DNA of 64,000 bases from JALNYB01 sp963676235 (GTDB lineage: Archaea > Thermoplasmatota > Thermoplasmata > Methanomassiliicoccales > Methanomethylophilaceae), in the NCBI GenBank assembly GCA_963676235.1, contig OY781044.1, positions 1,364,001 to 1,428,000 on the forward strand. The letters are read 5' to 3'. Below the pieces are notes generated by a model that worked only from the letters and a program-made list of their open reading frames with translations, was not told the DNA's origin and made no database searches. The translations under genes and the position numbers were made by a program. This document shows, piece by piece, positions 52,106 through 60,919 of this stretch (its first letter is position 1; every line of letters starts with the position of its first letter).

Positions 52106-53225
52106 TATCTTTCGTCGTACGGATAGTATCTTTCAGGTAACGCTGCAGTAATGCAGACATGAAGGCCATTATCAATCCTGCAACCAGTTCAAGGATCGCA
52201 ATAACAGAGTTGTTGATTCCTATTTTCAAATATATCTGAGCCAGATCAAGTGAACCGGTTGCGATCAATCCTATTGCAACAACATTTATGCTTACAAAAA
52301 CGAAACTCATATTGAGTTTTTTTGTTGAAATATATCTGTCGATCAGATCTCCGGTTTTGTATATCAATATGCCAAATATCATAAACCATAATGCATTCGA
52401 TACGAACCAGATTATTTCTTGTAATATGCTTGTGGTGTAGACTTGTTCCAGAGAATACCAACCTATTACCAATCCAGATAGCATGAATAATATCGATACC
52501 AACAAAAAAGTGACAGTAATGCTTCCATTTCTTATTCTAGAGGTCCATTTGGTTTTCCACCGGCTGAGCGAGTCTTCCAAATTGTATGCATATAGCAAGA
52601 ATACAAAACCGATCAGTAATACTACCATCGGTGTAGTGACATTGGAAAATGAAGTTCCTTTGTTTATGTGATCGATGATAGATGGTGTCATATATACAAG
52701 TGAGATCAAGACTATGATCCACGCCAGAGGTGCAAGGAATCTTTTTCTTTTTCCTGGATCCTCCATGATCTTGGATATGATATATACTGTTCCTTCCAAT
52801 CCTGGTGCTTGTTTAACATACACTTTTCTGACAGAGTCGATAGGTACACGTGATGATATGATAGGATAGACGTATTCATCCTCTGCGCCATCTCCAACAA
52901 GGATGATACGGGTGGGATTGATCTTTTCGAGAATTATCTCCAATTCATCGATTATTGCAGAATCGGATTTGTATCCGACTTTCTGATTACCGCATATGAG
53001 TGCGACTTCGACCTCCCCTTCGTGTTCATCTTTCATCTCTTTGTAGATGTTGATGGCAGCGTAAAGAGCGTTGATATCGGAATCTTCAGGGTCAGCTATT
53101 CCCAATGCCGTTGCTGCAACCGAGCACTCTTCTACACCTATTACGGGAGAGTCGACCTTTCCTTTTACTCCGAAATCATCATCCCTGTCAACGACAAGAA
53201 TCAAAGTCTTCTTCATCATAAACAA
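52077..53225 (-). CDS. DUF373 family membrane protein
   Basis: 382 residues. The N-terminal 140 residues form a soluble alpha/beta domain with LILVVDRDDDFG, VIGVEECSVAATALGIADPEDSD and RIILVGDGAEDEYV, then six or seven membrane helices (about 165-370). This layout defines the archaeal DUF373 family, of unknown function. The Asp-rich turns could bind metal or a nucleotide. ATG codons at 53219 and 53216 are alternative starts. It overlaps the mptE gene downstream. Confidence 0.75.
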   Translation of the reverse strand: MFMMKKTLILVVDRDDDFGVKGKVDSPVIGVEECSVAATALGIADPEDSDINALYAAINIYKEMKDEHEGEVEVALICGNQKVGYKSDSAIIDELEIILEKINPTRIILVGDGAEDEYVYPIISSRVPIDSVRKVYVKQAPGLEGTVYIISKIMEDPGKRKRFLAPLAWIIVLISLVYMTPSIIDHINKGTSFSNVTTPMVVLLIGFVFLLYAYNLEDSLSRWKTKWTSRIRNGSITVTFLLVSILFMLSGLVIGWYSLEQVYTTSILQEIIWFVSNALWFMIFGILIYKTGDLIDRYISTKKLNMSFVFVSINVVAIGLIATGSLDLAQIYLKIGINNSVIAILELVAGLIMAFMSALLQRYLKDTIRTTKDNGPETDAVR

Positions 53226-53284
53226 ATCACACTATCAATATAAGATTAATTGGGTATATTAACTGCTGGAAGGTACACAAATAG

Positions 53285-53302
53285 AACGGGCCTAAGCCCG
53301 TT
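53285..53302 (-). terminator. hairpin terminator after the surface-protein gene
   Basis: AACGGGC-CTAA-GCCCGTT (53285-53291 with 53296-53302), three bases after the minus-strand stop at 53305, then CTATTTG. A likely terminator. Confidence 0.5.
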
Positions 53303-53304
53303 GT

Positions 53305-55381
53305 TTATGCACTTGGTAACTCTATTGTATAGAGTGTCAACTCCCCTACAGAATATGGTTCCGTTTCACCTTCCGCATAGCACTCATAGCCGTAAACTAT
53401 GCAACTATTCACATAGAATACGATCCGATCTCCTTCATAAGTGAATTCATAGACCTCGACCGATATTGTAGAACCATCGTATCTTTCGAATGTTGTTACA
53501 CCTGTTTGAACGGCCGCTCCATCATCCATATTGGACACTATGAAGCGATACGGTGCAGGTATGGTGATAACCTTGGGTCAAAGTAGATGTCTCGCCGTCT
53601 ATCTGGTATATATTCAAAGTATATCCAGTATTATTTGAACTGATAACATCAAACCTGTATGTGTATTCGCCGTCATTGTCCGTGGATACATATGTGAATG
53701 ATGAATCCACACCGACTGCAGGAGGTATATCGATGTCACTTGTAATGATATATTCATTGTAATCATATCCGAGTGATTCACAGCTAAGGGTCACATACAT
53801 GTTAAGTCCGGTTGTTATTTCGAATTCTTTCGAATATACGTATGTTTCTCCATTTATCGTTATCTCTGTATTAGGACAGTAATATACAGCTCTCGGAAGG
53901 TCTTCGATGTAAACTATTCCCAGACTTACGTTAGAAGTATAATCTGTCATGAAAGGATGGTGTTTTTGTGATGTTATTATGGAGGAATTCACAGTATATG
54001 TTATGCCGGTCACTACATTATTATCAAGAGTGTATGCGATTTTGCCTATGTAATGCACAGGGACAGTATCTATGTAAATGTTCAATTCGATCCTGAAGAT
54101 GGTTGAGGTTCCACCAAGTGTTGAACCGCTGTCACTGTACACAACATATGTAAGGGTCTGATCCCCATCTTTTACGATCTTTTGCCAAAGATATTCTACA
54201 TTTCCTTCAATGATGATATATTGATGCATAGGAATGAAACCATCCGTATTCACTACATCATTGAGTTCTACAATGCCTGTCCAATATACATTGCCGGTAA
54301 GGTCTTTGTCTGTTCCTACCATATAGAAGAAAGAATTATCGATTGTATACATGTTCATAACAGTGTAATTTACGGTTCCATTTTGGTAATATGTAACAGA
54401 TGACGGACCGGATACAAACATGTAATTGTAAAGTTCATCTTCTGAAGTCATTTTTCCAGTTTCATTGAATTTATAAGTGGCAGATACAGTATCATCCATT
54501 ACAGCAACGGGTATTGTTACATTTGTTCTCAATAGGTAGTAATCATAGCCGTAATTCGTAACATCGTAATTGAAACTCGATGAGATTATTACTTTCGATT
54601 CTTTGTTGATTTCTATTGTTTCTACATAATCTCCTGTGCTGTCACTACCTGTATCAGAATAGATCTCTTCATTGATGATATATCCAAATCTATCATCCAA
54701 GCTTTCCGAATCCGGATCCCTGTCAAAAGATTTTATGAACGGGTTGTACGATATGACATCAGTACTGTTTTCTGTGGCGCTATAGGTTATGCCTATCACC
54801 ATATTGTTTTCTATGTTGTAATCGAACTTTATAAGATCGGTCCCATCTGAATCTGTCTTGTATGAAGTTATATGTATCCAGTAGATGGTGGATCCCACTA
54901 ATGTCTCGCTGCTGTCTGAATAGATCAATTGTGTGACTTGATATCCCATTGAATTGTAAAACTCCTTGATCCATACATTCTGTTCCGGATTTTTACCCAG
55001 ATAAGAATATGAATATGTGAATCCAGCAAAATCTACAACAGAACTGAGATCCAATGCTCTGTCGAGGATATAATTTCCGTTCAGATCCAAATCAGATACA
55101 ACAGTATAATTTCCGTTGCTGTATCCGGTTATTGAGTACATGACAGTGCCATCTTCCCTGTATACTGCTGAGATGTCGCCATCAATGAATGCTAGATCAT
55201 AAAAGAGGTCTCCGCTGACATCTTCATCATAACCATCGAATGAATATGCTGCATATGTTCCAGTATAATCATTGTTATCTGAGTTATCATTCAATGCACC
55301 TGTAGCAATCACAATACCTATGCAGATGATTATTCCTGCAAGAAGTACAATTCCTAGAACCGTATCAGATTTACCAATCAT
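53305..55381 (-). pseudogene. membrane-anchored surface protein gene with a frameshift near its 3' end
   Basis: The first frame (53522-55381, 619 residues) has a membrane anchor (about residues 5-27) and beta-rich repeats of the form TYKFNETGKMTSEDELYNYM, with DIPPAV and NVTIPVAV units. It then loses its register near 53567-53575 and stops after an atypical HHTCTVSLHSVQYG. The +1 frame, open from about 53575, gives VITIPAPYRFIVSNMDDGAA and 77 further residues ending ELTLYTIELPSA, exactly the kind of strand the repeats show. A one-base insertion is the simplest reading; sequencing error or true decay are both possible. Ligand unknown. Confidence 0.6.
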
Positions 55382-55485
55382 TTATATCGAAACTGATAAT
55401 ATTGTTATTTCTTTAAAATGTCGTCGGGATGGATGTCAATTACAGCCAAATAAACTTTATCTATTCTACAGAATATGACGTTATC

Positions 55486-56127
55486 ATGCAGATAATTTGG
55501 CATGGACATTCATGTTTTGAATTTATTGATCAAAACAATGATGTCCTGATCGATCCTCACGATGGAAAATCGATAGGCATAAAGCCACCAATATCGAATG
55601 CGAATATCGTACTTGTATCTCATAATCATTCAGATCATAATGTGGTTCGTATAGTACGAGGAACGCATACTGATATACTCGGAACATTAGGATTCACGAA
55701 TGTCAATGGCATGACCTTCGAGGGGCTTGCATCATATCACGATGAGTCCGAAGGCTCAGAAAGAGGAAAGAATACAATATTCAAGTTCACAATGGATGGT
55801 CTCTCGATATGTCATTGCGGGGATCTCGGAGATATTCCCGCAGATGATGTCATGAGCAAGCTTACAGATATCGACATTCTTTTTGTTCCAGTTGGAGAAA
55901 TATTTACGATACCTCTTGTTAAGTTGAACCTTTTCTTAAACAGAGTAAAACCGAAGGTCGTCGTTCCAATGCATTACAGGGTCGGTGGATTGACTTTTCC
56001 AGCAAAGAATTTGGATGAATTCATAGAAGGTATCGATAAGGATATGTTGATATATGTAGGAAATGAAGTAGAACTGTCAGTTGAGGACCTGACAGAATTT
56101 GTTGGATGTTGGGTATTTGATCGTTAA
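55486..56127 (+). CDS. metal-dependent hydrolase of the UPF0173/UlaG-like group
   Basis: About 213 residues from ATG 55486. Metallo-beta-lactamase fold: MQIIWHGHSCFEF, LIDPHDG, the metal motif SHNHSDHN (HxHxDH), CHCGDLGDIP and PMHYRVGG. Length and order fit the L-ascorbate-6-phosphate lactonase-like/UPF0173 group, whose natural substrate in archaea is unknown. The TATA-like AACTTTATCTAT about 30 bases upstream suggests a leaderless message, so the extra 19 codons from 55429 are not used. Confidence 0.75.
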   Translation: MQIIWHGHSCFEFIDQNNDVLIDPHDGKSIGIKPPISNANIVLVSHNHSDHNVVRIVRGTHTDILGTLGFTNVNGMTFEGLASYHDESEGSERGKNTIFKFTMDGLSICHCGDLGDIPADDVMSKLTDIDILFVPVGEIFTIPLVKLNLFLNRVKPKVVVPMHYRVGGLTFPAKNLDEFIEGIDKDMLIYVGNEVELSVEDLTEFVGCWVFDR

Positions 56128-56129
56128 GA

Positions 56130-56789
56130 TCAATAGAGTACCAGACCATCTTCGATCTTACCCATTTCTATCGGTGTCGTCTCATCGCCGATGAGTGCGC
56201 CTTTTGAATTTGATAAGATACCTGATCCTACGTATCTGCAACCGTGATTTACAGTGGTCTTTTTGACCTCGACCTTGAAGATGCTTTCTAAAAGTTTCAC
56301 ATCATCATCTGTTGCATCAACTGTGCATACGCATCCCTTGTTGGTTACACTGCACACAGAACCGACTGTTGTGCAACCTGCGATCGTTCCCTTCACGACT
56401 TCCACATTGAGGACATCTGCGATTTCCTTCATTGCTTTTGCGCCGACTTCGGGATTGATCAAAGCTCCGCGGTCATTAACAAGAACATTGTTTCCGGCCG
56501 CATTTGTTCTATCGGTAAGTGTCGCTATGGGTAAGAGTTTGCGTATTTCGTCCAGTTCTTTCTGTTCTGAAAGTTCAGAAACGACTGCACCGAATGAATT
56601 CATGGCGACTAGTGACCCGACCACGAATGATCCTGCCACAGTCGTCATGAATGTTTTAACCCCTAATGCCTGTTCCAGATCCTGAATGAATTCAGGTGCT
56701 GAGTCACAGGCCACCAATGCGAGACTCTCGTTTACTGCAGCGAATACTCCGATATTAGGATTTCCGGCATATCTCGAAAGTCTCATCAT
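56130..56789 (-). CDS. eif6: translation initiation factor 6 (aIF6)
   Basis: About 219 residues, the usual pentein-fold length. Segments: YAGNPNIGVFAAVNESLALV, FMTTVAGSFVVGSLVAMNSFGAVV, TDRTNAAGNNVLVND, TTVNHGCRYVGSGILSN. It binds the large ribosomal subunit and prevents early subunit joining. ATG 56789 is chosen because GGAGTGATC lies just upstream; the longer frame starts with a GTG in that site. It overlaps the end of rpl31e in the ribosomal operon. Confidence 0.9.
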   Translation of the reverse strand: MMRLSRYAGNPNIGVFAAVNESLALVACDSAPEFIQDLEQALGVKTFMTTVAGSFVVGSLVAMNSFGAVVSELSEQKELDEIRKLLPIATLTDRTNAAGNNVLVNDRGALINPEVGAKAMKEIADVLNVEVVKGTIAGCTTVGSVCSVTNKGCVCTVDATDDDVKLLESIFKVEVKKTTVNHGCRYVGSGILSNSKGALIGDETTPIEMGKIEDGLVLY

Positions 56790-56794
56790 TGTGA

Positions 56795-57082
56795 TCACTC
56801 CGAAGCGGATTTCTTTTCTGGTTCGATATATGATACTTCGACAAGTCCATCATCGAATTTGACAGCCCTGACTGTAATTTTGTGAGGTGGGTTGCGAATT
56901 CCGTGCTCCCAGACCTTGTTGTTAAGACTTGCGTCGATCCAAACGTTCTCTGGTTCGACCTTCATGTGCCTGACAATGTTGGCCCTTATTTCTTTAATAG
57001 CACGTGCTGACCTCTTTGTACGGGGGGCTTGTCTGGTTTCCCTCAGGGGAATTGTAATAAATCTCTCTATTTCGTCTGCCAT
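56795..57082 (-). CDS. rpl31e: 50S ribosomal protein L31e
   Basis: 95 residues, normal length. It has FITIPLRETRQAPRTKRSARAIKEIRANIVRHMK and NVWIDASLNNKVWEHGIRNPPHKITVRAVK. It is part of the rim of the peptide exit tunnel. GGAGGG 5 bases upstream of the ATG. Fourth gene of the S19e-PDCD5-L39e-L31e-aIF6 operon, and stop-coupled to the aIF6 gene. Confidence 0.9.
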   Translation of the reverse strand: MADEIERFITIPLRETRQAPRTKRSARAIKEIRANIVRHMKVEPENVWIDASLNNKVWEHGIRNPPHKITVRAVKFDDGLVEVSYIEPEKKSASE

Positions 57083-57094
57083 TTGTTTCCCTCC

Positions 57095-57250
57095 TTACTC
57101 TTTTAATTTACCCATGCGCCATGATCTTCTCTTAGGGTGGCGAAGGAACTGCCTGTTAGTCCTCATCATAACCCATGCTGGGACACGGCGGTTCTGTTTT
57201 ACTTTCTTATTCAGCCTACCTTTCATTGCTGGTGGTTTAGTGCTTGACAT
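57095..57250 (-). CDS. rpl39e: 50S ribosomal protein L39e
   Basis: 51 residues, very basic, with MKGRLNKKVKQNRRVPAWVM and the conserved C-terminal RRSWRMGKLKE. It lines the exit tunnel of the large subunit. This length is exactly that of the family. It sits 12 bases before rpl31e on the minus strand; too short for many gene finders, but unmistakable. Confidence 0.9.
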   Translation of the reverse strand: MSSTKPPAMKGRLNKKVKQNRRVPAWVMMRTNRQFLRHPKRRSWRMGKLKE

Positions 57251-57252
57251 GA

Positions 57253-57594
57253 TTATCTCCTCTCTATAGTGATCTCTCTCTTCTGAGGCACGATTTTCTG
57301 AAGGATTTCTTTTAACATGGCATCCGTAATTACGCTCTGCAGTCTTCCATTCTGTGCAAGCTGTATAAGCTGCATTTCAACGGCATTGGCTTGATCCGGG
57401 TTAGCAAGTTTGATGTTAGCCAGCCTGTCCCTCGCTTCGGGGGTAAGGATCTGTCTCAAAATTGATTGCTTCTGTTGCTCAAACTGTTTGTTCTGCTCTT
57501 CTTGTTGCGCCTGCTGTGCAGCTTGGTTTCCCTGCTGCTGCTGGAGCTGTTGCATCCTTTTCTGTCTGAGCGCTTCTAATTCTGGATCTCCCAT
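57253..57594 (-). CDS. PDCD5-family DNA-binding protein
   Basis: 113 residues from ATG 57594. MGDPELEALRQKRMQQL, then a Gln-rich helix (QQGNQAAQQAQQEEQNKQ), then ILTPEARDRLANIKLANPDQANAVE, the core three-helix bundle of archaeal PDCD5-like proteins (often noted as DNA-binding). The longer frame reaching 57705 reads into S19e and is not used. Two bases separate it from the L39e start; conserved in this ribosomal cluster. Confidence 0.85.
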   Translation of the reverse strand: MGDPELEALRQKRMQQLQQQQGNQAAQQAQQEEQNKQFEQQKQSILRQILTPEARDRLANIKLANPDQANAVEMQLIQLAQNGRLQSVITDAMLKEILQKIVPQKREITIERR

Positions 57595-57607
57595 GTTAAT
57601 CTCTCCC

Positions 57608-58036
57608 TCAGTTCTTGCTCTCGTCAAAGACCTCTTTAGCAGAGTTGTCAAGTAATGACTGACCTGCTGGGCTGATTGCACGGCCTTGCTTGTCTTTGGA
57701 TACAAGGTATCCTGCGGCTTCGAGCTGTATCATACACTTTCTAGCAATGTTACGGCTACCTTTCACGGCCCTGTTAGGCATTGAGCCTTTGTCTGCAAAT
57801 CCACCATACTCAGCTGCGAGTTTGGAAGATCCCATGGGTCCTTTTACATAGAGCTTCCTGAGAATAGCGGCGGCTCTTGTATACCACCAATCTTCTTGTG
57901 CAGGTGCTCTCTCTGTGTGCCTACCGGTTTTGGCATACTCTGCCCACTCTGGGGGAACGATTTTTTCGTTCTCTTTGAGCTTTGCGGCTGTTTTGAGTAT
58001 GAGTTTTTCAGCGGGAACATCATAGACTGTTACCAT
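57608..58036 (-). CDS. rps19e: 30S ribosomal protein S19e
   Basis: 142 residues, the normal length. VTVYDVPAEKLILKTAAKLKE, WAEYAKTGRHTERAPAQEDWWYTRAAAILRKLY, VKGPMGSSKLAAEYGG and a C-terminal wing QLEAAGYLVSKDKQGRAISPAG. It binds the head of the small subunit. First gene of the operon; a TATA box CTTTTATATG lies at about 58100-58110 and GAGGAATC precedes the ATG. Confidence 0.9.
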   Translation of the reverse strand: MVTVYDVPAEKLILKTAAKLKENEKIVPPEWAEYAKTGRHTERAPAQEDWWYTRAAAILRKLYVKGPMGSSKLAAEYGGFADKGSMPNRAVKGSRNIARKCMIQLEAAGYLVSKDKQGRAISPAGQSLLDNSAKEVFDESKN

Positions 58037-58131
58037 TTTGATTCCTCATGACTGTCCAAAAGTGATTTCTGAACAATAACGAACAAAGGTATGTGACAAT
58101 TCATATAAAAGCATTGCTAATAATGAATACT

Positions 58132-58236
58132 AAAAAATTCAATTTCGCACGTTCGGCTTTCGCCCCCATACGACCTGCAGGAGAAAATCCTGCCACGGCA
58201 AACCTCATCAAACCGATGGGATTTGATATCCGTGAC
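58132..58236 (-). ncRNA. candidate structured RNA upstream of the S19e operon
   Basis: Three stems in about 100 nt on the minus strand: GTCACGG (58236-58230) with CCGTGG (58198-58193); GCAGGA/TCCTGC (58177-58182, 58188-58193), a perfect 6-bp hairpin; and GGC-GAAA-GCC (58155-58164) with a GNRA loop inside a CGT/ACG outer pair. CATATACTC (58255-58262 on the other side) is a possible TATA box 25 nt upstream, and the transcript would end in a T6 run at 58137-58132. The class is unknown. It may be an independent small RNA, as S19e seems to have its own TATA box further downstream. The plus strand is possible too. Confidence 0.4.
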
Positions 58237-58380
58237 TCTTGAGAATACGTTAGAGTATATGAATTGATCGGATTCGCTTTTACAGTACATTAGGGTCAGA
58301 TGAAATATATTGAAAGAAAATGGTCTGCTCCGGCAACTGTATAATATTATCAAATAATAGAAAACACAATTACTTGTCTC

Positions 58381-58917
58381 ATGGTAGAAGACAATCCTAG
58401 TTTTTGTCCGCAATGCGGTGCCAAGACGAAAGAGTCAGAATATTACTGTTCCGAGTGTGGATATTTGTTGAATGATGGAATCGAGAGTAATTCAGGTTTA
58501 CAGGATCATATGAGCCGTGAGACGGGTCATTCAGATTCGAATTATCTTAATCTTATTGTAGTTCTTTCAATTATTTGGGCTGTGATTGCGTTTTATTTAG
58601 GATATACTTTCGATGTAAACGGACAGTATATGATTGATCAGTTGAAAGCTAACGCAGAAGTATGGCAGCAGATTATAAATTCTGGAATTACAGAACAGAT
58701 GCTTTTGGATTCATTTACATATCTTGGTTATTTCATGTTTGCAAGTGCGATCTTAACAGTATTGACAGCTGTATTGTGTGGTCTGAAAAGATTTTACATC
58801 GTTGCACTCATCGCATGTATAATTGCTTCATTCTGTGCGTTGATAACATTAGTTGGAATAATTGGATTCGTTGTAGCATTTCTGATCTATAAGTCTGAGA
58901 ATGCCTTTGTGGATTGA
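58381..58917 (+). CDS. zinc-ribbon membrane protein
   Basis: 178 residues. The N-terminal zinc ribbon CPQCGAKTKESEYYCSECGY (four Cys) is followed by a Ser-rich linker and three or four membrane helices (about 58-76, 120-140, 150-172). Domain order resembles many archaeal zinc_ribbon_2 membrane proteins of unknown function. It converges with the DoxX-like gene across a strong hairpin terminator. Confidence 0.6.
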   Translation: MVEDNPSFCPQCGAKTKESEYYCSECGYLLNDGIESNSGLQDHMSRETGHSDSNYLNLIVVLSIIWAVIAFYLGYTFDVNGQYMIDQLKANAEVWQQIINSGITEQMLLDSFTYLGYFMFASAILTVLTAVLCGLKRFYIVALIACIIASFCALITLVGIIGFVVAFLIYKSENAFVD

Positions 58918-58966
58918 TACTGACAGTAAAAGTAAAATGTTTTAATAATTCTTTGTTTTTAAATTA

Positions 58967-58987
58967 CCCGGGAATTGTATTCCCGGG
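58967..58987. terminator. strong 9-bp hairpin terminator between convergent genes
   Basis: CCCGGGAAT-TGT-ATTCCCGGG, followed on the plus strand by CTTATTGTTT. It lies between the stops at 58917 and 58996 and probably serves both. Confidence 0.65.
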
Positions 58988-58995
58988 CTTATTGT

Positions 58996-59502
58996 TTATT
59001 GAAGGATAGGGAATCTTTTCACCAAGCAGAGTTCATTCCATTTGTTTCCTAATCCTACATATATGCCGGCATTCGAGAGGTATATACCAATCAGAACGAC
59101 GATGTACACGATATGTTCGTCTATGATAGGATTATTTGCAAGTGGGAGTGATGCAAGATACATCAACAGAAACAGAAGACAGCCCGCGATGCAAGTGAGC
59201 TTTTTCGCAATTCCCAATATCAATCCTGCACCAATGCACAAGAATGCCAACAGAAGTAAAACATCAACTACCGTGCTCCCTGCGAGTGCATTAAAGAATG
59301 ACGCGAATATTCCATCGTTATATTTTAAGAACCCCGTGCTTGGAGATCCACCACTGATGAAACCTGCACCCGCTTTTGTTGCAAATCCAAGACCGAATGT
59401 TTTGTCAAGGAATGCCCATATGAGTAAAAATCCTATTATGAATCTGAGTGCAACGAATGCTACCGTGCCATTGGGTAGTTTGACTATCTCTTTGATATTC
59501 AT
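58996..59502 (-). CDS. DoxX/DoxD-like membrane protein
   Basis: About 168 residues from ATG 59502, with a TATA box near 59526-59533 that fits a leaderless message. Four membrane helices; LRFIIGFLLIWAFLDKTFGLG is typical of the DoxX group, and a GLG-rich C-terminus follows. The resemblance to DoxD (thiosulfate:quinone oxidoreductase subunit) is in helix pattern; quinone is unlikely in a methanogen, so its real substrate is unknown. Confidence 0.6.
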   Translation of the reverse strand: MNIKEIVKLPNGTVAFVALRFIIGFLLIWAFLDKTFGLGFATKAGAGFISGGSPSTGFLKYNDGIFASFFNALAGSTVVDVLLLLAFLCIGAGLILGIAKKLTCIAGCLLFLLMYLASLPLANNPIIDEHIVYIVVLIGIYLSNAGIYVGLGNKWNELCLVKRFPILQ

Positions 59503-59609
59503 AACCAAATATTTGTTCAAATGCTTATATTTTTATGCTTCCGAACTAGAATACTGTTGTTATGTAGGTTTAAATTGTATGCTGAACATGAAGTTAAAAT
59601 ATTGTTTTA

Positions 59610-59625
59610 GTCCCCCGTAGGGGAC
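59610..59625 (-). terminator. hairpin terminator after the rubrerythrin gene
   Basis: GTCCCC-CGTA-GGGGAC (59610-59625), then TAAAACAATATTTT on the minus strand, ten bases after the rubrerythrin stop at 59635. Confidence 0.6.
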
Positions 59626-59634
59626 ATATGAAGT

Positions 59635-60174
59635 TTACCAGTTATGACTTTGTAGTTCAAAGTAGGCCTGACAGTGACTACATACAGGACAAACATCTGG
59701 AGCCGTAGTTCCAACGTGAAGATGTCCGCAGTTTCTGCATTTCCATATGCAGACAGCATCTTTCTCGAACACCTTTCCTTCCTGGACTGTTTTGAGCAAT
59801 TCGAGATATCTTTTCTCATGTGTCCTTTCGACAGTTGCGACGCCTTTGAATAGATCGGCGAGTTGGTCGAATCCTTCTGCTCTGGCAGTCTCTTCAAAAT
59901 GTTTGTACATATCGGAGTACTCATAATTCTCTCCGGCAGCTGCGTCTTTCAAGTTTTCTATTGTTGCAGGTATGCAGCCGTTGTTAAGAGCTTTGAACCA
60001 GAGTTTGGCATGCTCTTTCTCGTTCTCTGCTGTCTCCATAAAGATGTCGGCAATCTGTTCGTAGCCTTCTTTCTTCGCTTGTGATGCATAGTAGGTGTAC
60101 TTTGTTCTGGCCTTGCACTCTCCTGCGAATGCGGTCAGCAGATTTGCTTCTGTTTTGGATCCTTTGAGTTCCAT
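59635..60174 (-). CDS. rubrerythrin
   Basis: 179 residues, full length. A four-helix diiron domain comes first: Glu ligands in TAFAGECKARTKY and ETAENEKEHAKLW, then EETARAEGFDQLA and TVERTHEKRY. A C-terminal rubredoxin-like site follows with WKCRNCGHLH and CPVCSH. It reduces peroxide in anaerobes with electrons from NADH or rubredoxin. Single gene with its own promoter and terminator. Confidence 0.9.
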   Translation of the reverse strand: MELKGSKTEANLLTAFAGECKARTKYTYYASQAKKEGYEQIADIFMETAENEKEHAKLWFKALNNGCIPATIENLKDAAAGENYEYSDMYKHFEETARAEGFDQLADLFKGVATVERTHEKRYLELLKTVQEGKVFEKDAVCIWKCRNCGHLHVGTTAPDVCPVCSHCQAYFELQSHNW

Positions 60175-60260
60175 TTTGTTACCTCGAATTTCTGAAATGC
60201 ATTATGTATTAAGATAGTTATGCATATAATTAAGTAATTACTTAATCAAATAACACGAAA

Positions 60261-60887
60261 TCATCTTTTTAGAAAGGATAATTTCTTTTTCTTGAGATTT
60301 CCTTTAGAATCAAATTTCTTCTTTATAAGAAGGTCATAATTCTTCTTTGCTGAGAAATTTTTCGGATCCAATCTTAAGACCTCTTCCAATTCGAATTTTG
60401 CTTTTTCGTAATCTCTGAGATCGTTTAAGAGTATCACAGCGTAGTTTTGATGATATTCGTATTTGTTTGGATTCAGAGCGATTGCTTTTTCATAGTATTC
60501 AGCAGATTTCTCGAAATCTACCATCTGCATTTTCAGGAATACCGCATATGTGTTGTACAACTCTGCATCCGGAGCTATCGAGAGAAGTTTTTCATATTGT
60601 TCTTGGACTTTCTTATTGTTCTTCTTGTTTTTCATAAGAATCGTTACAGAAGCTTTCAACGCATCCACATTATTTGGCTCGATGTCCAAAATTATGTCAA
60701 GTTGCATTGTCCCGTATTCTATGTCATTGATTCCGTAGATCGAAATATTTGCGAGAAGAAGTCTGACTTTGTTATTATGAGGATCAGTAGAAAGATAGTT
60801 CTCCAGGGTATCGATGGCACCGTTTACGTTTCCGCTTTCGGATTGGCGTTTGGCCTTTGACATCGCTTCATATACGGGGTCTGACAT
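60261..60887 (-). CDS. tetratricopeptide-repeat protein
   Basis: 208 residues. About five TPR units with the G/A-Y/F-A-P spacing: SESGNVNGAIDTLENYLSTD, IEPNNVDALKASV, EKSAEYYEKAIALNPNKYEY, YEKAKFELEEVLRLDPKNFS. A basic tail (KGNLKKKKLSFLKR) ends it. It probably acts as a protein-protein adaptor; the partner is not visible. It lies 32 bases from the next membrane-protein gene on the same strand, so a joint operon is likely. Confidence 0.7.
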   Translation of the reverse strand: MSDPVYEAMSKAKRQSESGNVNGAIDTLENYLSTDPHNNKVRLLLANISIYGINDIEYGTMQLDIILDIEPNNVDALKASVTILMKNKKNNKKVQEQYEKLLSIAPDAELYNTYAVFLKMQMVDFEKSAEYYEKAIALNPNKYEYHQNYAVILLNDLRDYEKAKFELEEVLRLDPKNFSAKKNYDLLIKKKFDSKGNLKKKKLSFLKR

Positions 60888-60919
60888 GAAACCGAATATG
60901 TGACTCCATTAATAATTCT

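Noticed and set aside
49752..58243. Shared word GACTCTTGAG near both small-RNA candidates (49752 and 58234)
   Set aside because: Ten bases only, at different positions relative to each fold and on the opposite strand of the second candidate; chance is sufficient.
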